64,000 nt of DNA, taken from the NCBI GenBank assembly GCA_049965615.1, contig JBMFWD010000003.1, positions 1 to 64,000 of the forward strand, read 5' to 3'. Positions 1 to 8,987 of the stretch are shown here, one piece after another; position 1 is the stretch's first letter, and every line of letters begins with the position of its first letter. The notes below the pieces were generated by a model, which made no database searches, had not been told where the DNA came from, and saw nothing but the letters and a program-made list of their open reading frames with translations. This DNA is from Acidobacterium sp049965615 (GTDB lineage Bacteria; Acidobacteriota; Terriglobia; Terriglobales; Acidobacteriaceae). The translations under genes were made by a program, and so were the position numbers.

Positions 1-267
1 AGTGACGGAAAGCGGGTTCGTAAATAATCCAGCGATCAAAATTCCTGAGCACGCATTCCAGCCGTTAACAGAAGAGCCCGATCGGGTTCGGAGCGGGTCT
101 ATATCCGGATATCTGCTGGAATATCCTGATCTGCACCCGAAATTCGCGGTTGGATTTGGGCCGCGATGGCGCTTTCTGCCATCGCGATTTCCGGCGGTGC
201 ATTACACGGCGTGGCTGCCTCCGTTTCATCGGGTGATGGAGGTGCAGCGGGTTCCGTGAGGGGAGAG

Positions 268-1806
268 ATGATGCGATTTTCTGTGATGTCGAAACTGCTG
301 ACGTTGGCGCTGGCCGCGGGGATGGCTGGCGGCGTGGGGTGGGCGGAGCGTGTTCCCGCGCCGGAGTTGCATTTTCACAGGAAGCATTTGCAGGCGACGC
401 TGGGTGCGGCTTATCGGGCGGCGGTGCGGAATCTGATGGTGGTGAATACGGTTCCGGTGACGGGTGGCAAGGATGGCCCCTATGACCAGACGGGATTGCT
501 GAAGGCTCCGATGGAGTTTGTGCGGGCGGGCGGCGGCTATGACCAGCCGTGGACGCGGGATGCTTCCGTGAATAGCTGGAATGCCGCGAGTCTGCTGGAG
601 CCGGAGGTGGCGCGGAATACGCTTTGGGCAGTGGTGAAGCGCGGGCCGGATGGGCGGCTGGTGGTGCAGCAGGACAAGGAATGGTGGGACCAGATTGTGT
701 GGGTGACGGCGGCCTGGCATTTCTACGAGGTGAGCGGGGACCGGGAGTTTTTGCGGCGGGCGTATGAGACGGCGGTGGATACGCTGCGGGTGGACCGGGA
801 GAAGCATTACAACGCGAGGTATGGACTGTTTGAGGGGCCGGCGTTTTTGAATGACGGGATTGCCGGGTATCCTGCGCCGCCCGCGGATAAGACCGAGAGC
901 CGGGGCTCGTTTGTGCTGGATTATCCGGGCGCGGACCGGTTGATGGCGCTGAGCACGAACTGCCTGTATGTGGCGGCGTATGAGAATGCGGCGCGGATGG
1001 CAAAGGCGCTGGGGCGTCCGGCTGCGGAAGCGACTGGGTTGCGGGACCGGGGCGAGCGGCTGGCGGCGCGGGTGCGGGCGAGATTCCGGGTGTCGAAGGC
1101 GGGGCGGTTTGGGTATTTGATTCATGGGAGCGGGCCGGATGCAGGCAAGCTGGCGGATTTCCAGGAGGGTTCGGGCGAGGCGTTTGCGGTGCTGTTCGGG
1201 GTGGCGACTCCGGAGGAGGCGCGGGCGGTGGTGCGGCATACGACGTGGATGAAGTTCGGGGTTCCGGATGTGTGGCCGAATTTTGCGCGGTATAGCCTGG
1301 AGCGACCGGGGCGTCATAACGCGATTGTGTGGCCGATGGTGGAGGGTTTCTGGGGGGACGCGGCGGCGCGCGCGGGAGATGTAGATGGGTTTGCTCGGGC
1401 CATGAGCGGGGTGGCTGGGCTGGCGCTGGGCAGCGGTGGGGATTTCTATGAGATTTACAACGGAACGACAGGAAGGCCGGATGGCGGATGGCAGGTGGGG
1501 ACGCATTGGAAGTCTCAGCCGGACCAGACGTGGTCGGCGTCAGCTTATCTACGGATGGTGTTTACGGATTTGTTCGGGATGCGATTTCGCCCGGGGGGGA
1601 TTGCGTTTCAGCCGACGCTGCCTCGGGGCTGGGGTCCTGTGCAGATGGATGGAGTTCGCTATCGGGGCGCGGTGCTGACTGTGGAGCTGCGAGGATCGGG
1701 AGACAGGGTGAAGCGTTTTCGGCTGGATGGGAAGACGATGCCGAAGGCGTGGTTCCCTGCTGGGTTGACGGGGCGGCATACTGTGGAGATTGTGCTGGGG
1801 CGGTAG
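268..1806 (+). CDS. Exported six-hairpin glycosidase-like protein
   Basis: About 512 residues with a signal peptide: a hydrophobic core after MMRFSVMSK and a likely cleavage after GGVGWA near residue 27. The body resembles (alpha/alpha)6-barrel glycosidases: the motif PWTRDASVNSW, tryptophan-rich helices, and a C-terminal beta segment ending in LPRGWGPVQMDGVRYRG, which is typical of the C-cap of GH63/GH65/GH78-like enzymes. The substrate cannot be told from sequence; a plant or microbial oligosaccharide is an inference. I chose the ATG at 268 because GGGGAG lies directly upstream and the signal peptide starts there. An upstream in-frame ATG at 166 would add 34 low-complexity residues. It converges on korB. 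Confidence 0.72.
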   Translation: MMRFSVMSKLLTLALAAGMAGGVGWAERVPAPELHFHRKHLQATLGAAYRAAVRNLMVVNTVPVTGGKDGPYDQTGLLKAPMEFVRAGGGYDQPWTRDASVNSWNAASLLEPEVARNTLWAVVKRGPDGRLVVQQDKEWWDQIVWVTAAWHFYEVSGDREFLRRAYETAVDTLRVDREKHYNARYGLFEGPAFLNDGIAGYPAPPADKTESRGSFVLDYPGADRLMALSTNCLYVAAYENAARMAKALGRPAAEATGLRDRGERLAARVRARFRVSKAGRFGYLIHGSGPDAGKLADFQEGSGEAFAVLFGVATPEEARAVVRHTTWMKFGVPDVWPNFARYSLERPGRHNAIVWPMVEGFWGDAAARAGDVDGFARAMSGVAGLALGSGGDFYEIYNGTTGRPDGGWQVGTHWKSQPDQTWSASAYLRMVFTDLFGMRFRPGGIAFQPTLPRGWGPVQMDGVRYRGAVLTVELRGSGDRVKRFRLDGKTMPKAWFPAGLTGRHTVEIVLGR

Positions 1807-1815
1807 TAAAAGAAA

Positions 1816-1840
1816 ACGGGCCGGAGGATTTCCGGCCCGT
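1816..1840 (-). terminator. Rho-independent terminator of korAB
   Basis: A perfect 10-bp stem (ACGGGCCGGA / TCCGGCCCGT) with a 5-nt loop. On the minus strand it is followed by a T-rich tract (TTTTCTTTTA), so it should end korAB transcription. A second, imperfect hairpin centred on CAAGCC-AAAAAT-GGCTTG lies at about 1855-1874. Confidence 0.6.
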
Positions 1841-1896
1841 GAATGGCTCCCCACTCAAGCCAAAAATGGCTTGAAGGGGCCACCCGATCTTTCTGT

Positions 1897-2937
1897 TTAC
1901 TCGTGTTCGGCCATGATCTCGTCGAGCACCTTCTTTGAGGGGCGGGTGCGCTCCTGCGGGAGGGTGGCGAGGGGCTGGTCGACGAGGTTGAGCATGTCAG
2001 TGAATGCGGGCTTGTTGGGGTCGATGTAGAAAACGCCGGTGAGCACTTCGCCCCTGGCGTGGGCTTCCATGAGGGACTTGACGGCGTGGACGCGGTCGGT
2101 CGGGTCGTAGTCGTCATGGAGCTTGCGGAGGCGAAGGTGCGAGCCGTCGTGCATCTCCACGTCATAGGTGGTGCCGGGGTCGTAGTCGATGGCGATGTCT
2201 TCAAAGCTGGGTACGAAGCCGGCTTCGCTGATGGCTTCTTCGTGGGCCTGCATGTACTTGTAGCTCTTGGTGGAGCCTTCGTGGTCATTGAAGGTAACGC
2301 AGGGCGAGATGACATCGAGCATGACCGTACCCTTGTGGGCGATGGCGGCCTTGAGCATGGTGAGAAGCTGCTTTTTGTCGCCCGAGAAGGAGCGGCCCAC
2401 GAAGGTGGCGCCGAGTTCAATGGCGAGCGAGCAGGTGTCAATGGGCGGCAGGTCGTTGATGACGCCGGTCTTGAGCCTGGAGCCGATGTCTGCCGTGGCG
2501 GAGAACTGGCCCTTGGTGAGGCCGTATACGCCGTTGTTCTCAATGATGTAGATGAGGGGCAGGTTGCGGCGCATGAGGTGGATGAACTGTCCGATGCCGA
2601 TGGAGGCGGTGTCTCCGTCGCCGGAGACGCCGAGGCCGAGCATGGTTTTGTTGGCGAGCAGCGCGCCGGTGGCGACCGAGGGCATGCGGCCGTGGACGCT
2701 GTTGAAGCTGTGGGAACGCGAGAGGAAGTAGGCGGGGCTCTTGGATGAGCAGCCGATTCCGGAGAGCTTCATGACGCGCTCGGGCTGGATTCCCATCTCA
2801 TACATGGCGTCGATGATGCGTTCAGAGATGGCATTGTGGCCGCAGCCGGCGCAGAGGGTGGTCTTGCCGCCGCGATAGTCGAGGATAGGCAGGCCGATAC
2901 GGTTGACTTTGGGAGCGGGAGTGGATGGTGTAGCCAT
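1897..2937 (-). CDS. korB: 2-oxoacid:ferredoxin oxidoreductase, beta subunit
   Basis: 346 residues. This is the thiamine-diphosphate subunit of a 2-oxoacid (2-oxoglutarate type) ferredoxin oxidoreductase, which oxidatively decarboxylates a 2-oxoacid to an acyl-CoA and reduces ferredoxin. Visible motifs are CAGCGHN (residues about 29-35), GIGCSSKSP, and the ThDP/Mg motif GDGDTASIG followed by NNGVYGLTKGQ. The gene starts 4 nt after the korA stop, so the two subunits are co-translated. The KorB rather than PorB assignment rests on overall resemblance and on the fused gamma-alpha partner; the exact 2-oxoacid is inferred. Confidence 0.9.
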   Translation of the reverse strand: MATPSTPAPKVNRIGLPILDYRGGKTTLCAGCGHNAISERIIDAMYEMGIQPERVMKLSGIGCSSKSPAYFLSRSHSFNSVHGRMPSVATGALLANKTMLGLGVSGDGDTASIGIGQFIHLMRRNLPLIYIIENNGVYGLTKGQFSATADIGSRLKTGVINDLPPIDTCSLAIELGATFVGRSFSGDKKQLLTMLKAAIAHKGTVMLDVISPCVTFNDHEGSTKSYKYMQAHEEAISEAGFVPSFEDIAIDYDPGTTYDVEMHDGSHLRLRKLHDDYDPTDRVHAVKSLMEAHARGEVLTGVFYIDPNKPAFTDMLNLVDQPLATLPQERTRPSKKVLDEIMAEHE

Positions 2938-2941
2938 GGAA

Positions 2942-4798
2942 TTAGAGTTCCTCCTGCTGGGTGAACAGCGTGGTGATGGAGCGCGCGTCGATGGGCAACC
3001 CGTTGTAGTGGAGGATGCTGCGCAGCTTGACGGTTTGCTTTGCCGGCAGGTCGAGCTTGAGCAGACTCAGCATCTGTGCGTCGCGGTTTTGTTCGACGAC
3101 GTAGATGCGGTCATGCGAGGCGACAAAGTCGTGGATTTCCTTTGCGAACGGATAGGCGCGGATACGGAGGTAGTCCGTGGCGACTCCGAATTCCTTCTGG
3201 AGCTGATCGCGGCTTTCGAGCACGGCGTAGTCGGAGGTGCCGTAGGCGATGATGCCGATCCTGGAGGTGCCATTCGCCACGATCTGCGGCGCGGGAACCA
3301 GGGTGCGGGCCGTGTCGAACTTGCGCGCGAGGCGGTCCATGAGGTTCTTGTAGTCGTCGGCGCGCTCGGTGTACTTGGCGTCGGGATTGTGGCCGCTGCC
3401 GCGGGTGAAGTATGCAGCCTTGGGATGGTCCGTGCCGGGGAGCGTGCGGTAGGGGATGCCGTCGCCGTCCACATCGCGATAGCGACCAAAGCCGCCGAGG
3501 CGATTGAGGTCTTCGGCAGTGAGCACCTTGCCGCGGTGGATGGGCTTCTCGGGATATTCGAACTTGTCGGACATCCAGTTGTTCATGCCGAGATCGAGAT
3601 CGGAGAGGACGAAGACCGGAGTCTGAAGCTGCTCGGTAAGGTCGAAAGCGGCAATGGCGAACTCGAAGCATTCCTTGACGCTGCAAGGCAGCAGGAGCAC
3701 GTGCCTGGTGTCGCCATGGGACAGGACGGCGGTGCTGAGGATGTCGCCCTGCAGGGTGCGGGTGGGCAGGCCGGTGGAAGGGCCGACGCGCTGAATGTCG
3801 AAGATGACGCCGGGAATCTCGGCGAAGTAGCCGAGGCCCGCGAATTCAGCCATGAGCGAGATGCCGGGGCCGGAGGTAGCGGTCATGGAACGGGCGCCAG
3901 CCCATCCTGCGCCAAGCACCATGCCGATGGCGGCAAGCTCATCTTCTGCCTGAACGACGGCGAAGCTGGCCTTGCCGTCGTCCTCAATGCGGTACTGCTT
4001 GAGGTAGTCGATGAGCTGCTCGACGACGGAAGAGGAGGGCGTGATGGGATACCAGGTGACGACGGTGACGCCGGCGAACATGGCTCCCAGAGCGCAGGCT
4101 GCGTTGCCGTCGATGATGATCTTGCCATCGGTGAGGTGGAGCCGCTCAGTCTTGTAGGGGTCTGACTTTACGAGGGAGTTAGCAGCGAAGTCGTAACCGG
4201 CCTGGACGGCGCTGAGGTTGAGTTCGGCGGCCTTTTTCTTTTTGGAGAACTGGCGGCGGACGGAGTCCTCGACAGTCGCCATGTCAATGGAGAACAGCTG
4301 CGCGGCCACGCCGACGTAGACCATGTTGCGGACGAGCTTGCGGAGGCGGGCGTCGGGGCAGACTTCGGCGGTGATTTTGTCGAAGGGCACCTCATAGCAG
4401 ATGACGTCGTTGCGGTACTGCCTGAGGTTGAGCTTTTCCTCGTAGATGGCGACTGAGCCAGGACGGAGGGACTCGATATCTTCCTGCGCGGTTTCCGGGT
4501 TCATCGCGATGAGGATGTCGATCTCCTCTTTGCGTGCGACGTAGCCTTGCTTGCTGGCGCGAATGGTGTACCAGGTGGGCAGGCCGGCGATGTTGGACGG
4601 AAAGAGATTCTTACCGCTGACCGGGATTCCCATTGCGAAGATGCTGCGGAGCAACACGTTATTCGCGGACTGCGAGCCGGATCCATTGACGGTCGCAACC
4701 TGGAGGCTGAAGTCGTTGACGATTGGTTTTGCGGAGTTACTCAAGGATTGAGTCGGCTCGCCCTGCGCGGACGGGGCGCCGGCGTTGATGGTCGCCAT
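2942..4798 (-). CDS. korA: 2-oxoacid:ferredoxin oxidoreductase, fused gamma-alpha subunit
   Basis: 618 residues. The N-terminal gamma domain (about 30-200; SGSQSANNVLLRSIFAMGIPVSGKN) is followed by the alpha pyrimidine-binding domain (about 215-600), which carries the YPITPSSSVVE motif and the TSGPGISLM segment. With KorB it forms the 2-oxoglutarate (or related 2-oxoacid) ferredoxin oxidoreductase of central metabolism. The gamma-alpha fusion is the common KorA form. The start at 4798 has an AGGGA ribosome-binding site upstream, and a clean TATAAT -10 lies about 57 nt upstream. No ferredoxin subunit gene is nearby, so a free ferredoxin must serve as acceptor. Confidence 0.9.
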   Translation of the reverse strand: MATINAGAPSAQGEPTQSLSNSAKPIVNDFSLQVATVNGSGSQSANNVLLRSIFAMGIPVSGKNLFPSNIAGLPTWYTIRASKQGYVARKEEIDILIAMNPETAQEDIESLRPGSVAIYEEKLNLRQYRNDVICYEVPFDKITAEVCPDARLRKLVRNMVYVGVAAQLFSIDMATVEDSVRRQFSKKKKAAELNLSAVQAGYDFAANSLVKSDPYKTERLHLTDGKIIIDGNAACALGAMFAGVTVVTWYPITPSSSVVEQLIDYLKQYRIEDDGKASFAVVQAEDELAAIGMVLGAGWAGARSMTATSGPGISLMAEFAGLGYFAEIPGVIFDIQRVGPSTGLPTRTLQGDILSTAVLSHGDTRHVLLLPCSVKECFEFAIAAFDLTEQLQTPVFVLSDLDLGMNNWMSDKFEYPEKPIHRGKVLTAEDLNRLGGFGRYRDVDGDGIPYRTLPGTDHPKAAYFTRGSGHNPDAKYTERADDYKNLMDRLARKFDTARTLVPAPQIVANGTSRIGIIAYGTSDYAVLESRDQLQKEFGVATDYLRIRAYPFAKEIHDFVASHDRIYVVEQNRDAQMLSLLKLDLPAKQTVKLRSILHYNGLPIDARSITTLFTQQEEL

Positions 4799-4854
4799 GT
4801 CGCGGAATCCCTTCGATGTTGAAGTGGAAGTTAATCGGTTCTTCCTATTGGGTG

Positions 4855-4860
4855 ATTATA
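4855..4860 (-). promoter_or_regulatory. -10 element (TATAAT) of korAB
   Basis: An exact TATAAT reads toward korA, about 57 nt upstream of its ATG. No good -35 hexamer is visible at 16-18 bp, so the call rests on the -10 alone. Confidence 0.4.
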
Positions 4861-5092
4861 GCGACCCCCAACCCTACGGCTGAGAGGGACGCAGCTCATA
4901 CGGAAGCAACCGGGTGGAAACAGAGCCGGAACCGTCAACATGGCGGCTCGATGGTGCCGTTTTCAATAGTATGCAACAGCGGGAGGCGTTTTTTTAACGC
5001 TGAATTGATCTGGAGTGTATTTTGCCCACTGGAATGCGACGGATGGCTGTTTTGGAATGACGACATGGGGTCTGAGGGGGCAAAAGGCAATT

Positions 5093-5098
5093 TAGAAT
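5093..5098 (+). promoter_or_regulatory. Candidate -10 element directly before the lyase start
   Basis: TAGAAT followed by CAACCT and then ATG. The spacing would place the transcription start at or next to the A of the start codon. No clear -35 is seen. Confidence 0.3.
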
Positions 5099-5104
5099 CA
5101 ACCT

Positions 5105-6157
5105 ATGCTGCTAGAAGGCATTTTCCCTGCAATGACGACGCCGTTCTACCCGGACGGGCGCTGCTATTTCCGCAAACTGGAGCATAATGTCGCCCGCTAC
5201 TCGCGCACGCCGGTGGCGGGGATGGTAGTGCTTGGCTCGACGGGCGAGGCCCCAATGCTGAGCGATGACGAGACCCGCGAGGTGCTGCAGGCGGCAGCCG
5301 ATGCGGCAGGGCCGGACAAAGTGTTGCTGGCGGGCGTTGCCCGGGAGAGCTTTGCGGAGACGATGCGGCTGGCGGAGTTTGCGGCCGATGCGCTGTATGA
5401 CGCGGTGCTGGTGCGGACACCTCATTTTTACGGGCCACAGATGGGTGCGGCGGAGATATTGACTTATTACCGGGCGCTGGCGGACCGTTCTCCGCTGCCG
5501 GTGGTGCTGTATAACATTCCAAAATTTACGCATTATGACCTGAGCGTGGAGCTGACTGCGGAGCTGGCGCAGCACCCGAACATTATCGGGATCAAAGATT
5601 CGACGGGCAGCGTGGAGCGCATAGCCGCAGTGGCGAAGGCGACGGCGAGCGTAAAGAAGCGAACCGTCGAGGTGACGCCGGTGTTTACGGCGGTGACGGC
5701 GCGGATGCTGAAAGCCGCGGCGGTGGAGAAGCCGAACCTGGTTCCGATTGGCGCGTTGAGCGGCACGGCGGTGCAGGTGGCCGAGGTGACGCCGAAGATC
5801 AGGACGCGGACCAAGGAGGTCGGCTTCCAGGTGCTGACGGGGGCGGCCAATACCCTGCTGGGTTCACTGGATGCGGGTGCTTCGGGCGCGGTGCTGGCGC
5901 TGGCGGCATGTGTTCCGCAGGCGTGCCAGGAGGTTTACTGGGCGTGGAAGGACAATGACCGCAAGCTGGCGGACGAAAAGCAGAATCGGCTGCTGGAGCC
6001 TTCGGCGGTGGTGGCGAGCAAGTATGGAATCAGCGGCATTAAATATGCCTGCGATCTGAATGGATATTATGGTGGGCGGCCGCGGGTTCCGCTGCTGCCG
6101 GTGAATGGGGATGCGCAGGAGGAGATTGCGCGGGTGATTGAGGATATTCGGAATTAG
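5105..6157 (+). CDS. DapA/N-acetylneuraminate lyase family protein with internal insertion
   Basis: 350 residues, class I aldolase TIM barrel. The family hallmarks are GSTGE at 44-48, the catalytic Tyr136 (YNIP) and the Schiff-base Lys164 in GIKDSTG. Usual family length is about 290-310. The extra length lies after the catalytic lysine (roughly 178-240), where a stretch rich in Lys, Val and Thr has no counterpart in typical DapA. Because of this I do not assign dihydrodipicolinate synthase; a sugar-acid or hydroxyproline-pathway aldolase is equally possible. There is no Shine-Dalgarno sequence and a TAGAAT element ends 6 nt before the ATG, so the mRNA may be leaderless. Confidence 0.75.
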   Translation: MLLEGIFPAMTTPFYPDGRCYFRKLEHNVARYSRTPVAGMVVLGSTGEAPMLSDDETREVLQAAADAAGPDKVLLAGVARESFAETMRLAEFAADALYDAVLVRTPHFYGPQMGAAEILTYYRALADRSPLPVVLYNIPKFTHYDLSVELTAELAQHPNIIGIKDSTGSVERIAAVAKATASVKKRTVEVTPVFTAVTARMLKAAAVEKPNLVPIGALSGTAVQVAEVTPKIRTRTKEVGFQVLTGAANTLLGSLDAGASGAVLALAACVPQACQEVYWAWKDNDRKLADEKQNRLLEPSAVVASKYGISGIKYACDLNGYYGGRPRVPLLPVNGDAQEEIARVIEDIRN

Positions 6158-6255
6158 GCAGCCGTTGCCCGGAGTGGGGATACGAACCGCAGATTTCTCC
6201 ACTGCTTTGGTCGAAATGACCCTTCGTCGGGGCGCTTCAGCGTTGGCGGGGCTGT

Positions 6256-8277
6256 TTATGCGGTCGTGAGGAAGAGTGTTGGCCGGTCGGTCTTGCGTCC
6301 GCTCCAGTTCCAGTAATGGACGAGAATGGTGTAGACGAGCATGCCGACTTCTCCTTCTCCCCAGAAGAGGTAGCGGAGCGACTGCTGCATGAGGTTCTGC
6401 CCGCTGAGCACGACGAAGATGCCGACGGGGTCGAGGAGTTCGGCAATGAAGGCGAGGGTGTTGGCAATGGCAACCGCTCCCCAGACTTCGATGACGTAGT
6501 GGTCGCGTTCCCTGGTGACGCTGACGCGGAGGCGGCTGATGAACTCGCTGCGGTTATCGATGAGGTGGATATTGACGAAGGCCAGCGGCTCGGTGACGCG
6601 GTAATTGCGGTTGATTTCCTCGGACTTCCTCATACGATAGCCCTCGCCTGGAAAGCTGGCGGGAACCAGGTTGACTTTTTTGCCGGCGATGGAAGCCCAG
6701 AGGCGGGCTGAGGAGTCGTCGACGAACTCCATGTCCTGCACGCGGAGCTCCTGTGCGCGCTGGTAGCGGCTGATGGCGCTGAAGACGAGGATGACGAAGA
6801 TGAAGATGGAGGAGATGATGACGCCGTCGGGCCGCTCGAACACATTGTCAATGGTGGTGTAGACAAAGACGATGCTGACCAGGAAAAAGAGCGCGACAAG
6901 AAGCAGGAGCCTGGGGTTGCGCTTGTCCTTGTACTCGCGCCAGAAGGCGATGGTAACGGCGATGGCGGCGGAGAGGATGAGGACGAGCACGCCGGTGGCG
7001 TATGCACCGGCCTGGGCGTCGACATTCGCGTGGAAGACGAGGGTCACGATGATGTCGACCACGAGGAGCAGCGCGACCATCGGTCTTCTGTAGGCGACCC
7101 AGAGGGGAGCCATGCCGAAGCGCGGCAGGTAGCGGGGAATGAGGTTGATGAGGCCCGCCATGGCCGAGGCTCCGGCGAACCAGAGGATGAGGATGGTGGA
7201 GATGTCATAAACGGAGCCAAAGACATTGCCAAACATCTGATGGGCGAGATAGGCGATGGCGCGGCCAGCGGCAGGTCCGTCTGCCTGGTAGGCCGAAGGG
7301 GGAATGAGGATGGTGGTGACGAAGCTGGAGAGCAGCAGGTAGAAGCTCATGATGCCGGCTGCGGCGGCGAGCATCTTGCGGGTGTTGCGGATGCGTCCCT
7401 TGGGGACAGGTCGGCGGAGGTCGTCGGCAGAAGACTGCACGAGCGGCATGACGGAAACGCCGGTCTCAAAACCGCTGAGGCCCAGTGCGAGCTTGGGAAA
7501 GAGAATGACAGCCAGAATGATGACAGCCAGCCAGGTGTTTTGCGGGGTGCTGGCCAGCATGGCCGCGTGCCACTTGAGGATGGAGGCCGGATGCGCCAGG
7601 ATGCGGAAGAGTCCGACGCCGAGAACGAAGAGATTCAGGCCCAGGAACGGGATGACGATGGCGACGGCGAGGTTAATGGCCTCCTTGAACCCGATGAAGA
7701 AAACGACCGCGAGTACGAAGAGGAGCAACAGCGTAACGGTGTACTGGCCATTGCCGAGATAGGGATGGAGGAACGGGTTGGCAACGGCATGACGGGCCGC
7801 GTCGGCGGCGGAGAGCGTCATGGTGATGATGAAGTCCGTGGTGGCGAAACCGAGGAGAATGAGGACGAAGATTTTGGACTTCCAACCGCCGAAGAGGTTC
7901 TCCAGCATGGCGATGGAGCCCTGCCCTACGAAGGACCGGAAGGCTACCGAAGAGTAGACCGGCAGGGCGGCGCAGAGGGTGACGACAACGAGAACCAGGG
8001 TTGCGATGGGCGACAGGAGCCCTGCGGCGATAAGGGCGATGCCAGGCTGGTAGGCGAGCGTCGAGAAGTAGTCGACGCCGGTGAGGCAGATGATCTTGTA
8101 CCAGGGGTGTCCACGCTCTTCGCTGTGCGCCTCGTCGATTCTGCCGCCGCTGGAGAACCATCGGCCCAGGAAGGACCTGGGCGACTCGGCGGATTCCTTG
8201 GTGGGCAGCTCGAGTACGCGGGGAAGCTCGGGTTGAGAGCTGGGGTAACGGAAGCCGGATTCAGGTTCAAATGCCAT
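6256..8277 (-). CDS. APC superfamily amino-acid permease-like transporter
   Basis: 673 residues. A soluble N-terminus of about 60 residues is followed by about 12 hydrophobic segments (from WYKIICLTGVDYFSTLAYQPG to about residue 490) and a cytoplasmic C-terminal domain of about 170 residues. The first membrane segment and the region LVQSSADDLRRPVPKGRIRNTRKM match the APC amino-acid/polyamine/K+ transporter fold. Substrate is not determinable; amino acid or potassium uptake are both reasonable. The gene stands alone between convergent and divergent neighbours. It has no paired regulator. Confidence 0.75.
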   Translation of the reverse strand: MAFEPESGFRYPSSQPELPRVLELPTKESAESPRSFLGRWFSSGGRIDEAHSEERGHPWYKIICLTGVDYFSTLAYQPGIALIAAGLLSPIATLVLVVVTLCAALPVYSSVAFRSFVGQGSIAMLENLFGGWKSKIFVLILLGFATTDFIITMTLSAADAARHAVANPFLHPYLGNGQYTVTLLLLFVLAVVFFIGFKEAINLAVAIVIPFLGLNLFVLGVGLFRILAHPASILKWHAAMLASTPQNTWLAVIILAVILFPKLALGLSGFETGVSVMPLVQSSADDLRRPVPKGRIRNTRKMLAAAAGIMSFYLLLSSFVTTILIPPSAYQADGPAAGRAIAYLAHQMFGNVFGSVYDISTILILWFAGASAMAGLINLIPRYLPRFGMAPLWVAYRRPMVALLLVVDIIVTLVFHANVDAQAGAYATGVLVLILSAAIAVTIAFWREYKDKRNPRLLLLVALFFLVSIVFVYTTIDNVFERPDGVIISSIFIFVILVFSAISRYQRAQELRVQDMEFVDDSSARLWASIAGKKVNLVPASFPGEGYRMRKSEEINRNYRVTEPLAFVNIHLIDNRSEFISRLRVSVTRERDHYVIEVWGAVAIANTLAFIAELLDPVGIFVVLSGQNLMQQSLRYLFWGEGEVGMLVYTILVHYWNWSGRKTDRPTLFLTTA

Positions 8278-8546
8278 ATCGTCACTGAGTACAGCCGCGA
8301 GTGAGAGCTACGGCGCCCCCTGAGAATGGTACAGGAAGGCGTCGCCGGTATTGATCGCGGACGAGGGCAAGACGGGCATGGAGCAGAAGAGCGAAAACTA
8401 CAGAGTTCGATTCAAACTGCTTTTGACCCGGCATGAACCCACCTGAACAGTAAATGCCTACTCTTGTGAAGACGCAAGTGAATTGTGTGGGATGAAAGGC
8501 CGGCCGAGACCCATTCGGAAGCGGCGGGTTAAGCTGAGATTTCGTT

Positions 8547-8987
8547 ATGGCAATGGAACTGTTTATAGCGCAGATTGCAGCGACGCTGGTGATGGCGGGC
8601 GTGATCTGGTTTGTGCAGGTGGTGCACTATCCCCTGTTTGCGCGCGTGGGCAGCAGTGAGTTTGCCGCCTACGAGGCGGAGCATACGACGCGGACGGGCT
8701 GGGTAGTGGGTCCGCCGATGCTGGTGGAGATTGCCACGGCGACGCTCGCGCTGGTGCCGGGGCTGCGTCCGGAGTTTTTCCCACCGTGGGCGGCTGTGGC
8801 CGGTGAGGCGCTGGTGGGAGTGATCTGGATTTCCACGGCGGCGCTGCAGGTTCCGCTGCATGGGCGGCTGGTAGCGGGATTTGACACAAGGATGGCGGGG
8901 CGACTGGTGAGCAGCAACTGGGTGCGGACGGTGGGCTGGAGCCTGCGCGCGGCTTTGCTGCTGTGGGTAGTTGCCCGGGTGCTGTGA
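8547..8987 (+). CDS. Small four-helix integral membrane protein, unknown function
   Basis: 146 residues with about four membrane-spanning segments (about 6-28, 52-72, 76-98 and 126-144). A conserved-looking HYPLF motif lies after the first helix and an EAEHTTRTGW segment precedes the second. The ATG at 8547 is the only plausible start. I do not recognise a functional family. The gene stands alone, divergent from the permease. Confidence 0.6.
   Translation: MAMELFIAQIAATLVMAGVIWFVQVVHYPLFARVGSSEFAAYEAEHTTRTGWVVGPPMLVEIATATLALVPGLRPEFFPPWAAVAGEALVGVIWISTAALQVPLHGRLVAGFDTRMAGRLVSSNWVRTVGWSLRAALLLWVVARVL

Larger units (their letters stand above)
4799..5104. other. Divergent intergenic region korA / dapA-like gene
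   Basis: 306 bases between divergent genes. On the minus strand it holds the korA -10 element at 4855-4860. On the plus strand TAGAAT (5093-5098) lies just before the lyase ATG. I see no credible coding sequence or riboswitch. Confidence 0.5.

Noticed and set aside
2..259. Open frame of 85 codons before the first gene
   Set aside because: No ribosome-binding site, composition unlike coding sequence of neighbours, no recognisable motif; more likely the upstream region of the glycosidase-like gene.
6158..6190. Sequence resembling the 3' part of a minus-strand tRNA (GCCCGGAGTGGGGATACGAACC)
   Set aside because: No anticodon arm, D arm or acceptor complement can be built around it; resemblance is limited to a T-arm-like string.
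8278..8546. Possible c-di-AMP riboswitch upstream of the permease
   Set aside because: The transporter type suggested it, but I could not find the conserved ydaO motif elements.
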